DNA of 52,312 nucleotides from Bacteroidota bacterium (GCA_021824635.1 JAKAKD010000018.1:1-52312); one strand, 5' to 3'. Shown: positions 17,388 through 25,982, numbered from the stretch's first letter. Notes: generated by a model from the letters alone, not told the origin. Numbers and translations are program-made.

Positions 17388-18427
17388 TACGATTTGCAAA
17401 TAGCGAATATCTTTATCTGCTCTGGATTATTCCGGCGTTAATAGCTTTGTATTGGTTCACAATGCAAAAGCAGAATAAGATTCTTGAAAAGTTTGCCGGC
17501 ACAAAAATGCACGACGTGCTTTTCCCGCTGAGAAGTAAACTAAAATCTTCTCTCAAATTTGGAATAACTCTTTTTGCTATTCTCTTAATAATTATTGCGC
17601 TGGCTAATCCGCAAGTGGGAACAAAGATTGAGGACGTTAAGCAGATAGGAATTGAAGTATACATTTTATTGGATGTTTCTAAAAGTATGGCGGCGGAAGA
17701 TATTAAACCAAGCCGTTTGGAAAAAGCAAAGTTCGAAATCTCAAAACTCATTCAAAAATTGCAAGGCGATAAAATCGGGCTAATTGTATTTGCAGGTGAA
17801 GCATATATTCAATTTCCTCTAACATCGGATTACTCTGCTGCAAATTTATTTTTGAACGCTGTTGATTTTAATTCCGTGCCGCAGCAGGGAACTGCAATAG
17901 GTCCGGCTATAGACCTAGCATTAAAATCATTTCGCTATGATGGCGATACAAAGAAAGCTATTGTAGTAATTACAGACGGAGAAGACCACGAAGGTAATAT
18001 TGAATCTGCTCTTGATGAAGCAAAGTCGAAAGAAGTTTCTATTTACTCAATAGGATTTGGTTCGCCTGCCGGTGTGCCTATTCCCGAATACAATGATTCC
18101 GGTGCGCAGATTGGATACAAGAAAGATAAAGAAGGAAATATTGTCTTAACCAAACTTGATGAAACTATATTAAAGACAATTTCCGAAAAGACAAATGGAA
18201 AATATTACCGCGGCAGCAATACCGAGGATGAGCTTGATGCAATATATAACGACTTAGCAAAAATTCAACAGTCCGAATACGGCTCGAAACGAATAACAGA
18301 TTATGAAGACAGATTTTATTATTTCTTAATTCCCGCTCTCTTAATTTTGATTGGTGAATTTTTCATCTCTTCGAACAAATCAAAATGGCTCGCAAAATTC
18401 GAAAAGTTGCGCGAGGTAAAACAATGA
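17384..18427 (+). CDS. batB: BatB, von Willebrand factor A membrane protein
   Basis: 347 residues, paralogous to BatA: N-terminal membrane helices (~10-26 and ~57-76), vWA domain with MIDAS DVSKS (97-101; the middle Gly of DxSGS is Lys), Thr in PLTSDYS, Asp in VITDGEDHEG, and a C-terminal helix (~308-328). It ends ATGA, overlapping batC. BatA and BatB are expected to pair in the membrane with TPR protein BatC in the periplasm. Confidence 0.93.
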   Translation: MIRFANSEYLYLLWIIPALIALYWFTMQKQNKILEKFAGTKMHDVLFPLRSKLKSSLKFGITLFAILLIIIALANPQVGTKIEDVKQIGIEVYILLDVSKSMAAEDIKPSRLEKAKFEISKLIQKLQGDKIGLIVFAGEAYIQFPLTSDYSAANLFLNAVDFNSVPQQGTAIGPAIDLALKSFRYDGDTKKAIVVITDGEDHEGNIESALDEAKSKEVSIYSIGFGSPAGVPIPEYNDSGAQIGYKKDKEGNIVLTKLDETILKTISEKTNGKYYRGSNTEDELDAIYNDLAKIQQSEYGSKRITDYEDRFYYFLIPALLILIGEFFISSNKSKWLAKFEKLREVKQ

Positions 18428-19122
18428 TGAAAAAAAACTTTTTATTAGTTGGATTGCTATTATTAACGTCGGTTATCTCCGCTCAAAGTAAAAGAAGTCT
18501 GAACAATGATGGCGTAGATCTTTACAAAGAAAAAAAATATACAGACGCAGAAGTAAAATTCAAAAAAGGTTTGGAAAAAGATCCGGAAATGTTCCAAGGG
18601 CATTTTAATCTTGGCGATGCTTATTATAAAGAAGGACGTTACGATGAAGCGATACAAGCTTATAAAAATTCTTTGCAGTTTACAGATGATAAAGAAAATC
18701 AAGCAAAAGTTTATCATAACATTGGAAATTCTTTACTGAAACAGAAGAAATATCAAGATGGAATTGGCGCATATAAAAATTCTCTCAAACAGAACCCGAA
18801 CGATCTTGAGACAAAATATAATCTTTCTTACGCGCTGGATATGTTGAAGCAAAATCAACAGCAGAAGCAGAATAAGAACGATAAAAATAAAGACAAGAAT
18901 AAAGATCAGCAGAAAGATCAACAGAAGCAGAATCAAGATCAGAATGACAAGAACAAAGACAAACAGCAACAGCAAAATCAGCAGCAGCAACAGCAGAAAA
19001 ACCAAATATCTAAAGAAGAAGCACAGAGAATTTTGGATGCATTAAAGAATAATGAAACAGATACTCAGAAAAAACTGAGAAAGGTAAAAGGTAAACCGGT
19101 TGCAACCGATAAAGACTGGTAA
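18424..19122 (+). CDS. batC: BatC-like TPR protein with a Gln/Asn/Lys-rich tail
   Basis: 232 residues from ATG 18424, the ATGA overlap with batB; an upstream in-frame ATG at 18385 lies inside batB and lacks a signal sequence. Signal peptide (~1-20, ending SAQ), three TPR repeats (~24-135: GVDLYKEKKYTDAEVKFKKGL, GDAYYKEGRYDEAIQAYKNSL, NSLLKQKKYQDGIGAYKNSL) and a ~50-residue low-complexity segment of Gln, Asn, Lys and Asp (~145-198) followed by a conserved-looking tail. BatC proteins commonly carry such polar tails. Confidence 0.9.
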   Translation: MMKKNFLLVGLLLLTSVISAQSKRSLNNDGVDLYKEKKYTDAEVKFKKGLEKDPEMFQGHFNLGDAYYKEGRYDEAIQAYKNSLQFTDDKENQAKVYHNIGNSLLKQKKYQDGIGAYKNSLKQNPNDLETKYNLSYALDMLKQNQQQKQNKNDKNKDKNKDQQKDQQKQNQDQNDKNKDKQQQQNQQQQQQKNQISKEEAQRILDALKNNETDTQKKLRKVKGKPVATDKDW

Positions 19123-19151
19123 TCAGATAGTATCAAGTATCGAGAATTAAA

Positions 19152-20993
19152 ATGCAAAAAAGTGATTCAAAAAAAATTTTATTAACCGTAATATTTTTTC
19201 TCTGCGGACTTTTTATTCAATCAATTAACGCCCAGCAATTCGGCGCTACGGTTGATAAAACTACCGTGGGGCAGTATGACCGCTTTCAAGCTTATTTTAC
19301 TTTTGAAGGCGGAGACGTAAACGGACTGAGTAATTTCCGCCCTCCGGCTTTTAGCGGATTCAAAATATTGAGCGGACCGAATCAATCCAGCAGCATGCAG
19401 TATATCAACGGAAAAGTTTCCGGTTCAATCACGTTCTCGTATATTTTACAGCCAAGCTCAATGGGCGAATTTACAATTGCTTCCGCATCTGTTGATTATA
19501 GCGGAAAAACTTATCACACACAACCGATAAAAGTCAAAGTTGAGAAGGGAACGCCGCAGCAGCAAAGGGAAAGTACCGGCGGATATTCTCAAGAAGAACT
19601 TGCAAAAAATGTTTTCATTGTTGCCGAGGCGAACAAAACGCGCGCACTTCTTGGCGAACAAATAACAGTTACTTATAAACTTTATACAAAGCTGAATATT
19701 GCTTCTCCGCAAGTTTCCAAACTTCCTTCGTATGAAGGATTCTGGGCGGAAGAAGTTGGTCCTATTCAAAATATCAACTTTGAAATTGGAATGTATAAAG
19801 GGGAAAGATACCGCGTTGCAAAAATCAAACAAGTCGCACTCTTTGCTTCAAAGACAGGTACGCTTTCCGTAACACCTTTCGAATTGAGTATACCTGTGAT
19901 TGTTAAAAAGAAGAAAACCGGCAATGATGTTTTCGATGAATTTTTTAATGATTCATTCTTCGGAAGAACTGAGACAGTTGATTTTGCCGCAAAGTCGAAC
20001 ACAATCAAAGTTGAAGTTTCTCCTCTTCCTTCAAACGCCCCTGCTTCATTTAGCGGTGCCGTAGGAGATCTGAACTTTAAAGCGGAAATTGATAAGAAAG
20101 ATGTTGTTACAAATGAAAGCATAACGCTAAGATTAACCTTAAGCGGTAATGGAAACATAAAGCTATTAAAAGTTCCCGAGCCGCAGCTTCCGAGCGGTTT
20201 TGAAAAATATGAACCGAAGACTGTTGAGAACATTAATAGAGGTGCTGTAATATCCGGTCAGAAAATAATTGATTACTTAATCGTTCCCCGCACTGCCGGA
20301 GAGAAAGAAATTCCTCCAATCGAGTTTACTTATTTCAATCCGTCATCGCGCAAGTATGTTACTTTAAAATCGCAGCCGTTCAAAATAAATGTTCGTCAAG
20401 GTATAGCAGGCAATGAAACTGCTTCGCAAGGATTTGTAAGAGAAGATGTAAAACTTCTAAGCGAAGATATTCGGTTTATAAAGACATCGGATTTTAATCT
20501 TGAACCTCGCCAGGAAATTTCTCTTATTAAGCCGTGGTTCTGGTTTTCTATTATTCTTCCTTTCTTCGGAATGATCGGCACGTTTGTATTTAAGAGAAGA
20601 CATGATAAACTTTCCGGCAATGTTAAGTTGATGCGGTATCAGAAAGCAGAGAAAGCAGCCCGCAAGAGATTAAAACTAGCCAAGGACGCGCTCGATAAAA
20701 ATAATACGACAAATTTTTATTCTGAATTATCATCGGCTCTATTCGGCTATCTTGAAGACAAACTGGGAATACAAAAATCTGAATTTACACTCGAAGGAGC
20801 TGTTGAAAAACTTTTGCAAAGAAATATTGATTCTACTTTGAATGACCGCGTTAAGAGAATTGCAGAGAAATGCGAATACGCCCGCTTTGCGCCGGAAGGT
20901 GAAACATCTGCCGTTGCGCCTGAATTTTATGATGAAACCGTTAAGGTGATTATAGAAGTAGATTCGTCACTTGATGCGAGGGAAAAAAGATGA
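19152..20993 (+). CDS. batD: BatD, oxygen-tolerance membrane protein
   Basis: 613 residues. Signal peptide (~1-28, ending NAQ), a long chain of beta-sandwich domains typical of BatD (FRPPAFSGFKILSGPNQSSSMQYINGKVSGSITFSYILQP split over repeats), one membrane helix (~460-480, WFWFSIILPFFGMIGTFVF) and a basic helical cytoplasmic domain to the end. Thought to link the vWA proteins with the periplasm. It overlaps batE by 4 bases. Confidence 0.92.
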   Translation: MQKSDSKKILLTVIFFLCGLFIQSINAQQFGATVDKTTVGQYDRFQAYFTFEGGDVNGLSNFRPPAFSGFKILSGPNQSSSMQYINGKVSGSITFSYILQPSSMGEFTIASASVDYSGKTYHTQPIKVKVEKGTPQQQRESTGGYSQEELAKNVFIVAEANKTRALLGEQITVTYKLYTKLNIASPQVSKLPSYEGFWAEEVGPIQNINFEIGMYKGERYRVAKIKQVALFASKTGTLSVTPFELSIPVIVKKKKTGNDVFDEFFNDSFFGRTETVDFAAKSNTIKVEVSPLPSNAPASFSGAVGDLNFKAEIDKKDVVTNESITLRLTLSGNGNIKLLKVPEPQLPSGFEKYEPKTVENINRGAVISGQKIIDYLIVPRTAGEKEIPPIEFTYFNPSSRKYVTLKSQPFKINVRQGIAGNETASQGFVREDVKLLSEDIRFIKTSDFNLEPRQEISLIKPWFWFSIILPFFGMIGTFVFKRRHDKLSGNVKLMRYQKAEKAARKRLKLAKDALDKNNTTNFYSELSSALFGYLEDKLGIQKSEFTLEGAVEKLLQRNIDSTLNDRVKRIAEKCEYARFAPEGETSAVAPEFYDETVKVIIEVDSSLDAREKR

Positions 20994-21766
20994 TTACAAA
21001 ATCGGTGAAAATATTTGTTGTTTCCCTAACGGCACTGGCGTGGTTAATAAGCAATAATTTGCTTGCTCAGTCGCCAGATGATTTGATGAAGAGTGCAAAT
21101 AAATTTTATCAAGACGGAAATTACCAACTAGCGGTTGAATCATATCAAAAAATATTAGGACAAGGATTTGAAAGCGGAGCGCTTTATTATAATCTTGGCA
21201 ACGCATACTTCAAAACCGGCAAACTCGGTTATGCAATTTTCAGTTACGAAAAAGGATTAAAGATAGATCCAAACGACGAAGACCTATCGTATAACTTGAA
21301 AATTGCCAATTCAAGAACTGTTGATAAGATTACAGAATTGCCAAAGTTGTTTCTCGTCTCGTGGTGGGATGGGTTAGTTACGTCGTTAAACGTTTCCGGC
21401 TGGTCTTTTATTGTAATTATTATTTTCTGGATTTTACTTGCAAGCATTGCTGTCTATTTTTTCTCGCGCAGAGCAATTCTTCAGAGGATTTCTTTTCTAA
21501 GCAGTTCAACTTCGCTTGCTTTATTAATTATTGCAGTCGTTTTACTTGTCGCTCGTGTTAACCGTGAAGCAGCAACCAACTACGGAATATTGTTGGAACA
21601 AACCTATCCGGTTAAAGTTTCCCCAGATTCCAAAAGCAACGACGCATTTGTTATTCATGAAGGGATAAAATTTGCGATTGAAGATCATGTGAACGACTGG
21701 ACAAAGATCCGCCTAATTGACGGAAAGGTTGGCTGGATTCAAAAGAACGTCTTTGGACAGATATAG
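20990..21766 (+). CDS. batE: BatE, TPR and SH3-like membrane protein
   Basis: 258 residues. A signal segment (~7-27), two TPR units (~30-108: ANKFYQDGNYQLAVESYQKIL, GNAYFKTGKLGYAIFSYEKGL), two membrane helices (~136-158 and ~168-187) and a C-terminal SH3-like beta domain (~205-258, NDAFVIHEGIKFAIEDHVNDW). This domain order is standard for BatE. The last bases overlap a possible extended start of the next gene. Confidence 0.9.
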   Translation: MITKSVKIFVVSLTALAWLISNNLLAQSPDDLMKSANKFYQDGNYQLAVESYQKILGQGFESGALYYNLGNAYFKTGKLGYAIFSYEKGLKIDPNDEDLSYNLKIANSRTVDKITELPKLFLVSWWDGLVTSLNVSGWSFIVIIIFWILLASIAVYFFSRRAILQRISFLSSSTSLALLIIAVVLLVARVNREAATNYGILLEQTYPVKVSPDSKSNDAFVIHEGIKFAIEDHVNDWTKIRLIDGKVGWIQKNVFGQI

Positions 21767-21767
21767 T

Positions 21768-22880
21768 TTGGACAACACTCAAGCCAAAAAATACAGTAAT
21801 ACAAAACTAATTCTTGGAATAGCTGAAGCGGTTATTTCATTTGTTCTTCTATTTCTTTTTGTGTGGCTTGGCTTCAGTGCGCAGCTCGAAAATTATTTGC
21901 GGCTATCAATCTCGAACGATTATCTTCTCCTTTTATCTTACGTTTTAATCTTAGGAATTTTCTCTTCTGTTTTTTTCTCTCCGCTTAATTATTATACCGG
22001 ATTTTATCTAGAGCACAAATACAATCTCTCAAATCAAACATTCTGGAAATGGATTTGGGAAGGTATGAAAGAAACTTTGATAGGAAGTGTAATCGGTATT
22101 CCGCTATTGCTTCTTTTTTATTTTGTCTTGAAAAGTTTCGGTATGATGTGGTGGCTTCCGTTAGCAGTGCTGATGTTTATTCTATCAGTTGTATTCGCTC
22201 AAATAGTGCCGATAATCATTCTGCCGCTCTTCTACAAAATTACGCCGATAGAAAATGATGATCTGAAAGAAAGAATTGTTACACTTAGCAAAGATGCCGG
22301 ATTAAAAGTGCAGAATGTTTTCAAGTTCAATATGAGCAAGAATACAAAGAAAGCGAACGCTGCCTTTACCGGACTTGGTAAGACAAAGAGAATCCTTCTT
22401 GGCGATACTCTGCTGGATAATTATACCAATGATGAAATTGAAACCGTTATTGCGCATGAACTTGGACATTACAAGAAAAAACATATCATTAAAAATATTG
22501 CTATAGGAACGATCTCAAGCTTTTTAACTTTTTTCCTAATTGCCCAGCTTCATAAATTGTCCCTAAGTTTGTTTGGTTTTACAGAGATAGTTCAAATATC
22601 TTCGCTTCCGCTTCTTGCATTGTGGGGCGCACTAATCGGATTGATTCAAACTCCAATCTCAAATTTTATATCACGTAAATTCGAATATGAAGCGGATGAA
22701 TATGCGGTAACTGTAACAAACAAAAAAGAATCTTTTATAAATACATTAGAAAAATTAACCGATCAAAATCTTGGCGACTGCGAACCGCTTCCGATAGTTG
22801 AGTGGTTTTTCTACAGTCATCCCTCAATCAAAAACAGAATTGCGGCAATTCAGTTATTTACTTCTCACTTAGAAAAATGA
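21768..22880 (+). CDS. M48 family membrane zinc metalloprotease (Ste24/CAAX protease-like)
   Basis: 370 residues from TTG 21768, two bases after the batE stop; the frame extends to a TTG inside batE but that would overlap by 50 bases. Multiple membrane helices surround a zinc site: HELGH (His230, Glu231, His234 from this start) and the third ligand region FEYEADEYA. The N-terminal membrane half is of the peptidase_M48_N type seen in Ste24 CAAX proteases. Likely cleaves or quality-controls membrane proteins. Placement at the end of the Bat operon suggests a role in envelope upkeep (inference). Confidence 0.9.
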   Translation: MDNTQAKKYSNTKLILGIAEAVISFVLLFLFVWLGFSAQLENYLRLSISNDYLLLLSYVLILGIFSSVFFSPLNYYTGFYLEHKYNLSNQTFWKWIWEGMKETLIGSVIGIPLLLLFYFVLKSFGMMWWLPLAVLMFILSVVFAQIVPIIILPLFYKITPIENDDLKERIVTLSKDAGLKVQNVFKFNMSKNTKKANAAFTGLGKTKRILLGDTLLDNYTNDEIETVIAHELGHYKKKHIIKNIAIGTISSFLTFFLIAQLHKLSLSLFGFTEIVQISSLPLLALWGALIGLIQTPISNFISRKFEYEADEYAVTVTNKKESFINTLEKLTDQNLGDCEPLPIVEWFFYSHPSIKNRIAAIQLFTSHLEK

Positions 22881-22890
22881 TTTTATTACT

Positions 22891-22898
22891 TATATTTG
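22891..22898 (+). promoter_or_regulatory. Promoter-like octamer TATATTTG
   Basis: CT-TATATTTG-C, ending 30 bases before the vWA lipoprotein start. Same octamer as upstream of other genes, so this gene may have its own promoter in addition to Bat operon read-through. Confidence 0.5.
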
Positions 22899-22927
22899 CA
22901 GTGAATCAAGAGAAGAAATCATTGTAA

Positions 22928-24196
22928 ATGTTAAGAAGAATCAAACGCCTAATTTGGATTAATCTACTGCTGGCATTTATGCTTTCGGGCTGTAAATTTG
23001 ACGGCGGACCGACTGACATTTCACAAACAGACGCGGCAATTCCAACTGCTATACAACCGCTTGACAATTCGAACGATCAAAATATTATTCAAACATTGAA
23101 ATGGGATTCTTTTAATGCAGTCTCTTATGATCTCTATTTTGATAAAGGAAATCCGCCTCTTCAAATTATAGCATCTAAAATCACTCAAAAGTTCTTTACT
23201 CTTACTAGTTCTTTGGATTACTATTCAACTTATTACTGGCGAGTGGTCGCAAATTTTTCCGATGGCTCTCAAAAAAGTTCTCCCGTGTTCAAGTTTAAAA
23301 CTGCTCCAAATCTTAATCCCAGCCAGGCGGGATACGCGTTGTATCTGAAAAAGCAGGAAACTCAGTTGCCGAATAATGTTATCTTATCATTCCAAGTTGT
23401 TGATTTATTTAATGCAGGCGTTACAACTTTGAGCCGGGACGATTTTGAAATTTACGAAGACGGACTTCCTCTGCAATCCGAATCTTTTGCGGATTTAAAA
23501 AGAGTAACTCAACTGCCGAACAAAATTAGAACAGTATTAATGCTGGATAACAGCACAAGTCTTACTAACACCGAAGTAGATAAAATTAGGAGCGCGGCTT
23601 CATCATTTGTGAATAAAATTGCCGCAAACCAGGAAGTTGCAATCTATCAGTTCTCTGAAAACATAGAAATGCTTTCCGATTTTACCGGTAACCAGAATAA
23701 TCTGAATGTTGCAATTAACAATTACAGAACAGGCGCAAGCACAACAAGTTTGTACAACGCAGTTAAAATAGGCGCTTCTCTTTGGGATGATAAATATTCC
23801 GTTGATGGAATTTTACAAGGTACGATGATCATTTTTACAGATGGTAATGAAACTGCTACGCCTACGACAGAAGCTTTGAAAGAAGCAATCAATGCTGTTA
23901 GCAATAAATCTGTTTTTACAATTGGGCTAAGCGGCAAAGACCCGCTCGATGTGGAAACTCTAAAGCGATTGGGAACATCCGGTTACTATCCCATAACCGA
24001 TATCTCACAACTGGATGCTCAGTTTACTCTTATTCAAAATAGTATAAGCCGGAACGCAAATAGTATTTACCAACTAACGTATAAAAGTCCGCGCCGCGGC
24101 GGAGATTATGCGCTGACGGTTCGTGTAAAGGGAAATCCTTATACCGGCACTTACTCTTTTATACTTGGAAAATACAGCAGTGCCGGATTTTTTTGA
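22928..24196 (+). CDS. Lipoprotein with fibronectin III-like and von Willebrand A domains
   Basis: 422 residues. Lipoprotein signal with lipobox LSGC (Cys22). A fibronectin type III-like region (~40-130, LKWDSFNAVSYDLYFDKG, YYSTYYWRVVANFSDGS) precedes a VWFA domain of the secreted/VWA-like type (~170-400) with MIDAS DNSTS and FTDGNE. An exported, lipid-anchored protein that binds protein or metal ions, acting at the cell surface or in the periplasm. It follows the Bat operon, whose other products also use vWA domains. Partner unknown. Confidence 0.85.
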   Translation: MLRRIKRLIWINLLLAFMLSGCKFDGGPTDISQTDAAIPTAIQPLDNSNDQNIIQTLKWDSFNAVSYDLYFDKGNPPLQIIASKITQKFFTLTSSLDYYSTYYWRVVANFSDGSQKSSPVFKFKTAPNLNPSQAGYALYLKKQETQLPNNVILSFQVVDLFNAGVTTLSRDDFEIYEDGLPLQSESFADLKRVTQLPNKIRTVLMLDNSTSLTNTEVDKIRSAASSFVNKIAANQEVAIYQFSENIEMLSDFTGNQNNLNVAINNYRTGASTTSLYNAVKIGASLWDDKYSVDGILQGTMIIFTDGNETATPTTEALKEAINAVSNKSVFTIGLSGKDPLDVETLKRLGTSGYYPITDISQLDAQFTLIQNSISRNANSIYQLTYKSPRRGGDYALTVRVKGNPYTGTYSFILGKYSSAGFF

Positions 24197-24235
24197 GGTA
24201 GTAATATCATTCATAAATGGTAAATCATAAAAACT

Positions 24236-24330
24236 ATGAATAAAATAAAAAAAATAAGTACTAAGGCTTATAAAGCAAAATCAAAAAAATAAAGTTGGAT
24301 GAAGCTTTTAAAAAAAGTCAATATTCATAA
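24236..24330 (+). pseudogene. Short Lys-rich reading frame broken in a poly-A run
   Basis: ATG 24236 opens an 18-codon Lys-rich frame that stops at 24290-24292, directly after a run of seven A (24283-24289). With one extra A it would continue IKLDEAFKKSQYS and stop at 24328-24330. It may be the remnant of a small gene of the adjacent accessory pair, or chance. No family recognised. Confidence 0.25.
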
Positions 24331-24348
24331 CAGGGGTTGAATAATTTT

Positions 24349-24948
24349 ATGTTACCAGAACAAGAGATTATTGATGAAATACTGAATTTTTTCTCAGATA
24401 AATTCGAAGTCAAGCTAAATCAGAAAGGATTCAAATATGCAGCTTATAAGAAACAATGGTTAGATAAAATTAATCTCAATGAAAATTCACAAGATGAAGC
24501 CAAGACAAAACAAACCGTTAAGAAACTACAAGAGCACATAATAAAACAATTTGGTGCTAAGAGAATAAAGATAGAAGCTAACGTGGCAGAAAATATGACT
24601 TTGCGATTTCAGAGTGAAGAAACAAAAGGTTTTGAATTAGACTCTTCAAAGCTAATGGCTTTTGATATCCTTGATGTTCAAACAGGATGTGCAATTGAAA
24701 TTAGTTTAGCAGATGCTTTTGCCGAATTTTTCAAAGTTGTATTGAAAGGATTATTAGATTCTCGAGTGAAGAAAGTATATTTCTGCATGAGGAATCACAA
24801 CTATAAATCTACAAAACACGGCTCGGTTGGAAAATCGGGATATATTAAACTGGCAACATCGGCTATGGTCAATCAATACATCCAACTAGCAAAACTTTAT
24901 AAACTGGAAATTATTCTTATTGACCTCTTTCCTAAATGTAATGTATGA
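24349..24948 (+). CDS. Accessory protein, possible PD-(D/E)XK nuclease-like fold
   Basis: 199 residues from ATG 24349, preceded by AGGGG; a TTG at 24337 in the same frame is less likely. No family is recognised with certainty. The stretch AFDILD-x6-AIEISLADA followed by an amphipathic helix and the strand VKKVYFCMRNH looks like the core of some type II restriction endonucleases, but the expected Lys after the acidic residue is replaced by Ser. Soluble, no signal peptide. It shares an ATGA overlap with the next gene, so the two are translated together. Base composition is clearly lower in GC than the neighbours. Confidence 0.6.
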   Translation: MLPEQEIIDEILNFFSDKFEVKLNQKGFKYAAYKKQWLDKINLNENSQDEAKTKQTVKKLQEHIIKQFGAKRIKIEANVAENMTLRFQSEETKGFELDSSKLMAFDILDVQTGCAIEISLADAFAEFFKVVLKGLLDSRVKKVYFCMRNHNYKSTKHGSVGKSGYIKLATSAMVNQYIQLAKLYKLEIILIDLFPKCNV

Positions 24949-25400
24949 AGATGAAATTAGTAAAAAAAATACAAGCAATGGGTTTTCAAAATAACGATAC
25001 GATGAGTTTGGAATTTTCTTACTATAAGTACTTAAGGACCTATCGTCAAGTTACATACAACGATTTGGATAAAGAAAACTTAATAGCACTTTTAGAAGAT
25101 TTACTGAAGTTAGTAAGAGATGTTCCTAAAAATATTAAAAATGACTTAGCAAAATATCTTCGATCTGAAACTAAAGATATTTATGAATATGATTCTCTAG
25201 TAAATTTCCTAGATAATCATGTTTTGTTCAAATGCTCAAATTTTTTTGATCCAAAAGATTGTGATATTACAATCGATTATTTCACAACAATGAGGTTAGG
25301 AAGTTTAGTAAACTCAAATGAAATATTAGAAAAAATGAATATCTTAAAATTGGTTAGGATATATAGGAATAGAGATAATCTGGGATTAGTTTTAAAATAG
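24945..25400 (+). CDS. Accessory nuclease-like protein, N-terminal part (zero frame)
   Basis: 151 residues ending in a TAG at 25398-25400. Not recognised by itself. The stop falls immediately after T-TTA-AAA (25391-25397), a canonical -1 slippery heptamer in the correct phase. Shifting back one base at that point joins this frame to a 94-residue continuation (IDLQGGKWEFRSI...) for a 245-residue product. The joined protein resembles an endonuclease-size enzyme. Either programmed frameshifting makes two products, or an indel (real or a sequencing error in the T4A4 run) broke the gene. The region is AT-rich: 16 of 60 bases are G or C on the line starting at 25141. Confidence 0.65.
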   Translation: MKMKLVKKIQAMGFQNNDTMSLEFSYYKYLRTYRQVTYNDLDKENLIALLEDLLKLVRDVPKNIKNDLAKYLRSETKDIYEYDSLVNFLDNHVLFKCSNFFDPKDCDITIDYFTTMRLGSLVNSNEILEKMNILKLVRIYRNRDNLGLVLK

Positions 25401-25681
25401 ATTTACAAGGTGGTAAATGGGAATTTCGCAGCATTACGAAATGTGGTATTTATTTCTGCTCAAGTTATATGGTCGGCTCGGGTAGAAGTTTCAATCAGAA
25501 AGGATTTCTTAACAAATTGGATGATATTGACGGATACATTATTTCTGATGTAGAATCATTTCCTAATATAAAATTCTGGATTATTAATAAAAGTGATGTA
25601 ATAAAATGGTGGAAGAAAGGGGACTTAAATGCTACAACTAAAATATCACGCGCAAAAATTTTGAAATTATTAGAAGAATAA
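25397..25681 (+). CDS. Continuation of the accessory nuclease-like protein in the -1 frame
   Basis: 94 codons open from 25379 to the stop at 25679-25681, without a convincing start: the first ATG is at 25469 and has no ribosome site, and coding-like sequence (KIDLQGGKWEF, CGIYFCSSYMVGSGRSFNQKGF) begins well upstream of it. This supports its being the C-terminal half of the preceding frame. The C-terminal part (DIDGYIISDVESFPNIKFWIINKSDV, KISRAKILKLL) reads like the end of a type II restriction endonuclease, from memory of such proteins rather than a search. It ends one base before gatC, whose ribosome site lies inside its last codons. Confidence 0.6.
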   Translation: MDLQGGKWEFRSITKCGIYFCSSYMVGSGRSFNQKGFLNKLDDIDGYIISDVESFPNIKFWIINKSDVIKWWKKGDLNATTKISRAKILKLLEE

Positions 25682-25682
25682 T

Positions 25683-25976
25683 ATGTCTATCACAAAAAAA
25701 GACGTAGAATATATAGCTCAATTAGCTCGGCTCAGATTCAAAGATGAAGAGTTGGAAAACTTTACTTCCCAGCTAAATGAAATTTTGAATTACGTGGATA
25801 AATTAAACGAGCTCGATACGGAAAATGTTGAACCATTATCTCATCCGGTAGAAGAGTTTAATAAATTCCGCGATGACGAACTCAAACCTTCAATAGAAAG
25901 GGAGGAAGCATTAAAGAACGCTCCGGATAGAACGGATGAATTTTTCAAAGTACCTAAAGTAATTAATAAAGACTAA
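25683..25976 (+). CDS. gatC: Asp-tRNA(Asn)/Glu-tRNA(Gln) amidotransferase subunit C
   Basis: 97 residues, typical length. The GatC signature is present: VEYIAQLARLRFKDEELENFTSQLNEILNYV split over the first helix, LDTENVEPLSHP, and DRTDEFFKVPKVI at the end. GatC wraps the GatA amidase to GatB for tRNA-dependent synthesis of Gln-tRNA or Asn-tRNA. gatA and gatB are not in the window. kdsB follows after six bases. Confidence 0.95.
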   Translation: MSITKKDVEYIAQLARLRFKDEELENFTSQLNEILNYVDKLNELDTENVEPLSHPVEEFNKFRDDELKPSIEREEALKNAPDRTDEFFKVPKVINKD

Positions 25977-25982
25977 TACCAG

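Noticed and set aside
18733..19005. Antisense Leu/Ile-rich open frame opposite batC
   Set aside because: It is the complement of the Gln/Asn/Lys tract; no ribosome site, and the sense gene is well supported.
21717..21767. Earlier TTG start for the M48 protease inside batE
   Set aside because: It would add 17 polar residues and a 50-base overlap; TTG 21768 directly after batE is simpler, though not proven.
25469..25681. Independent 70-residue gene starting at ATG 25469
   Set aside because: No ribosome site, and coding-like sequence in the same frame extends upstream to the slippery heptamer.
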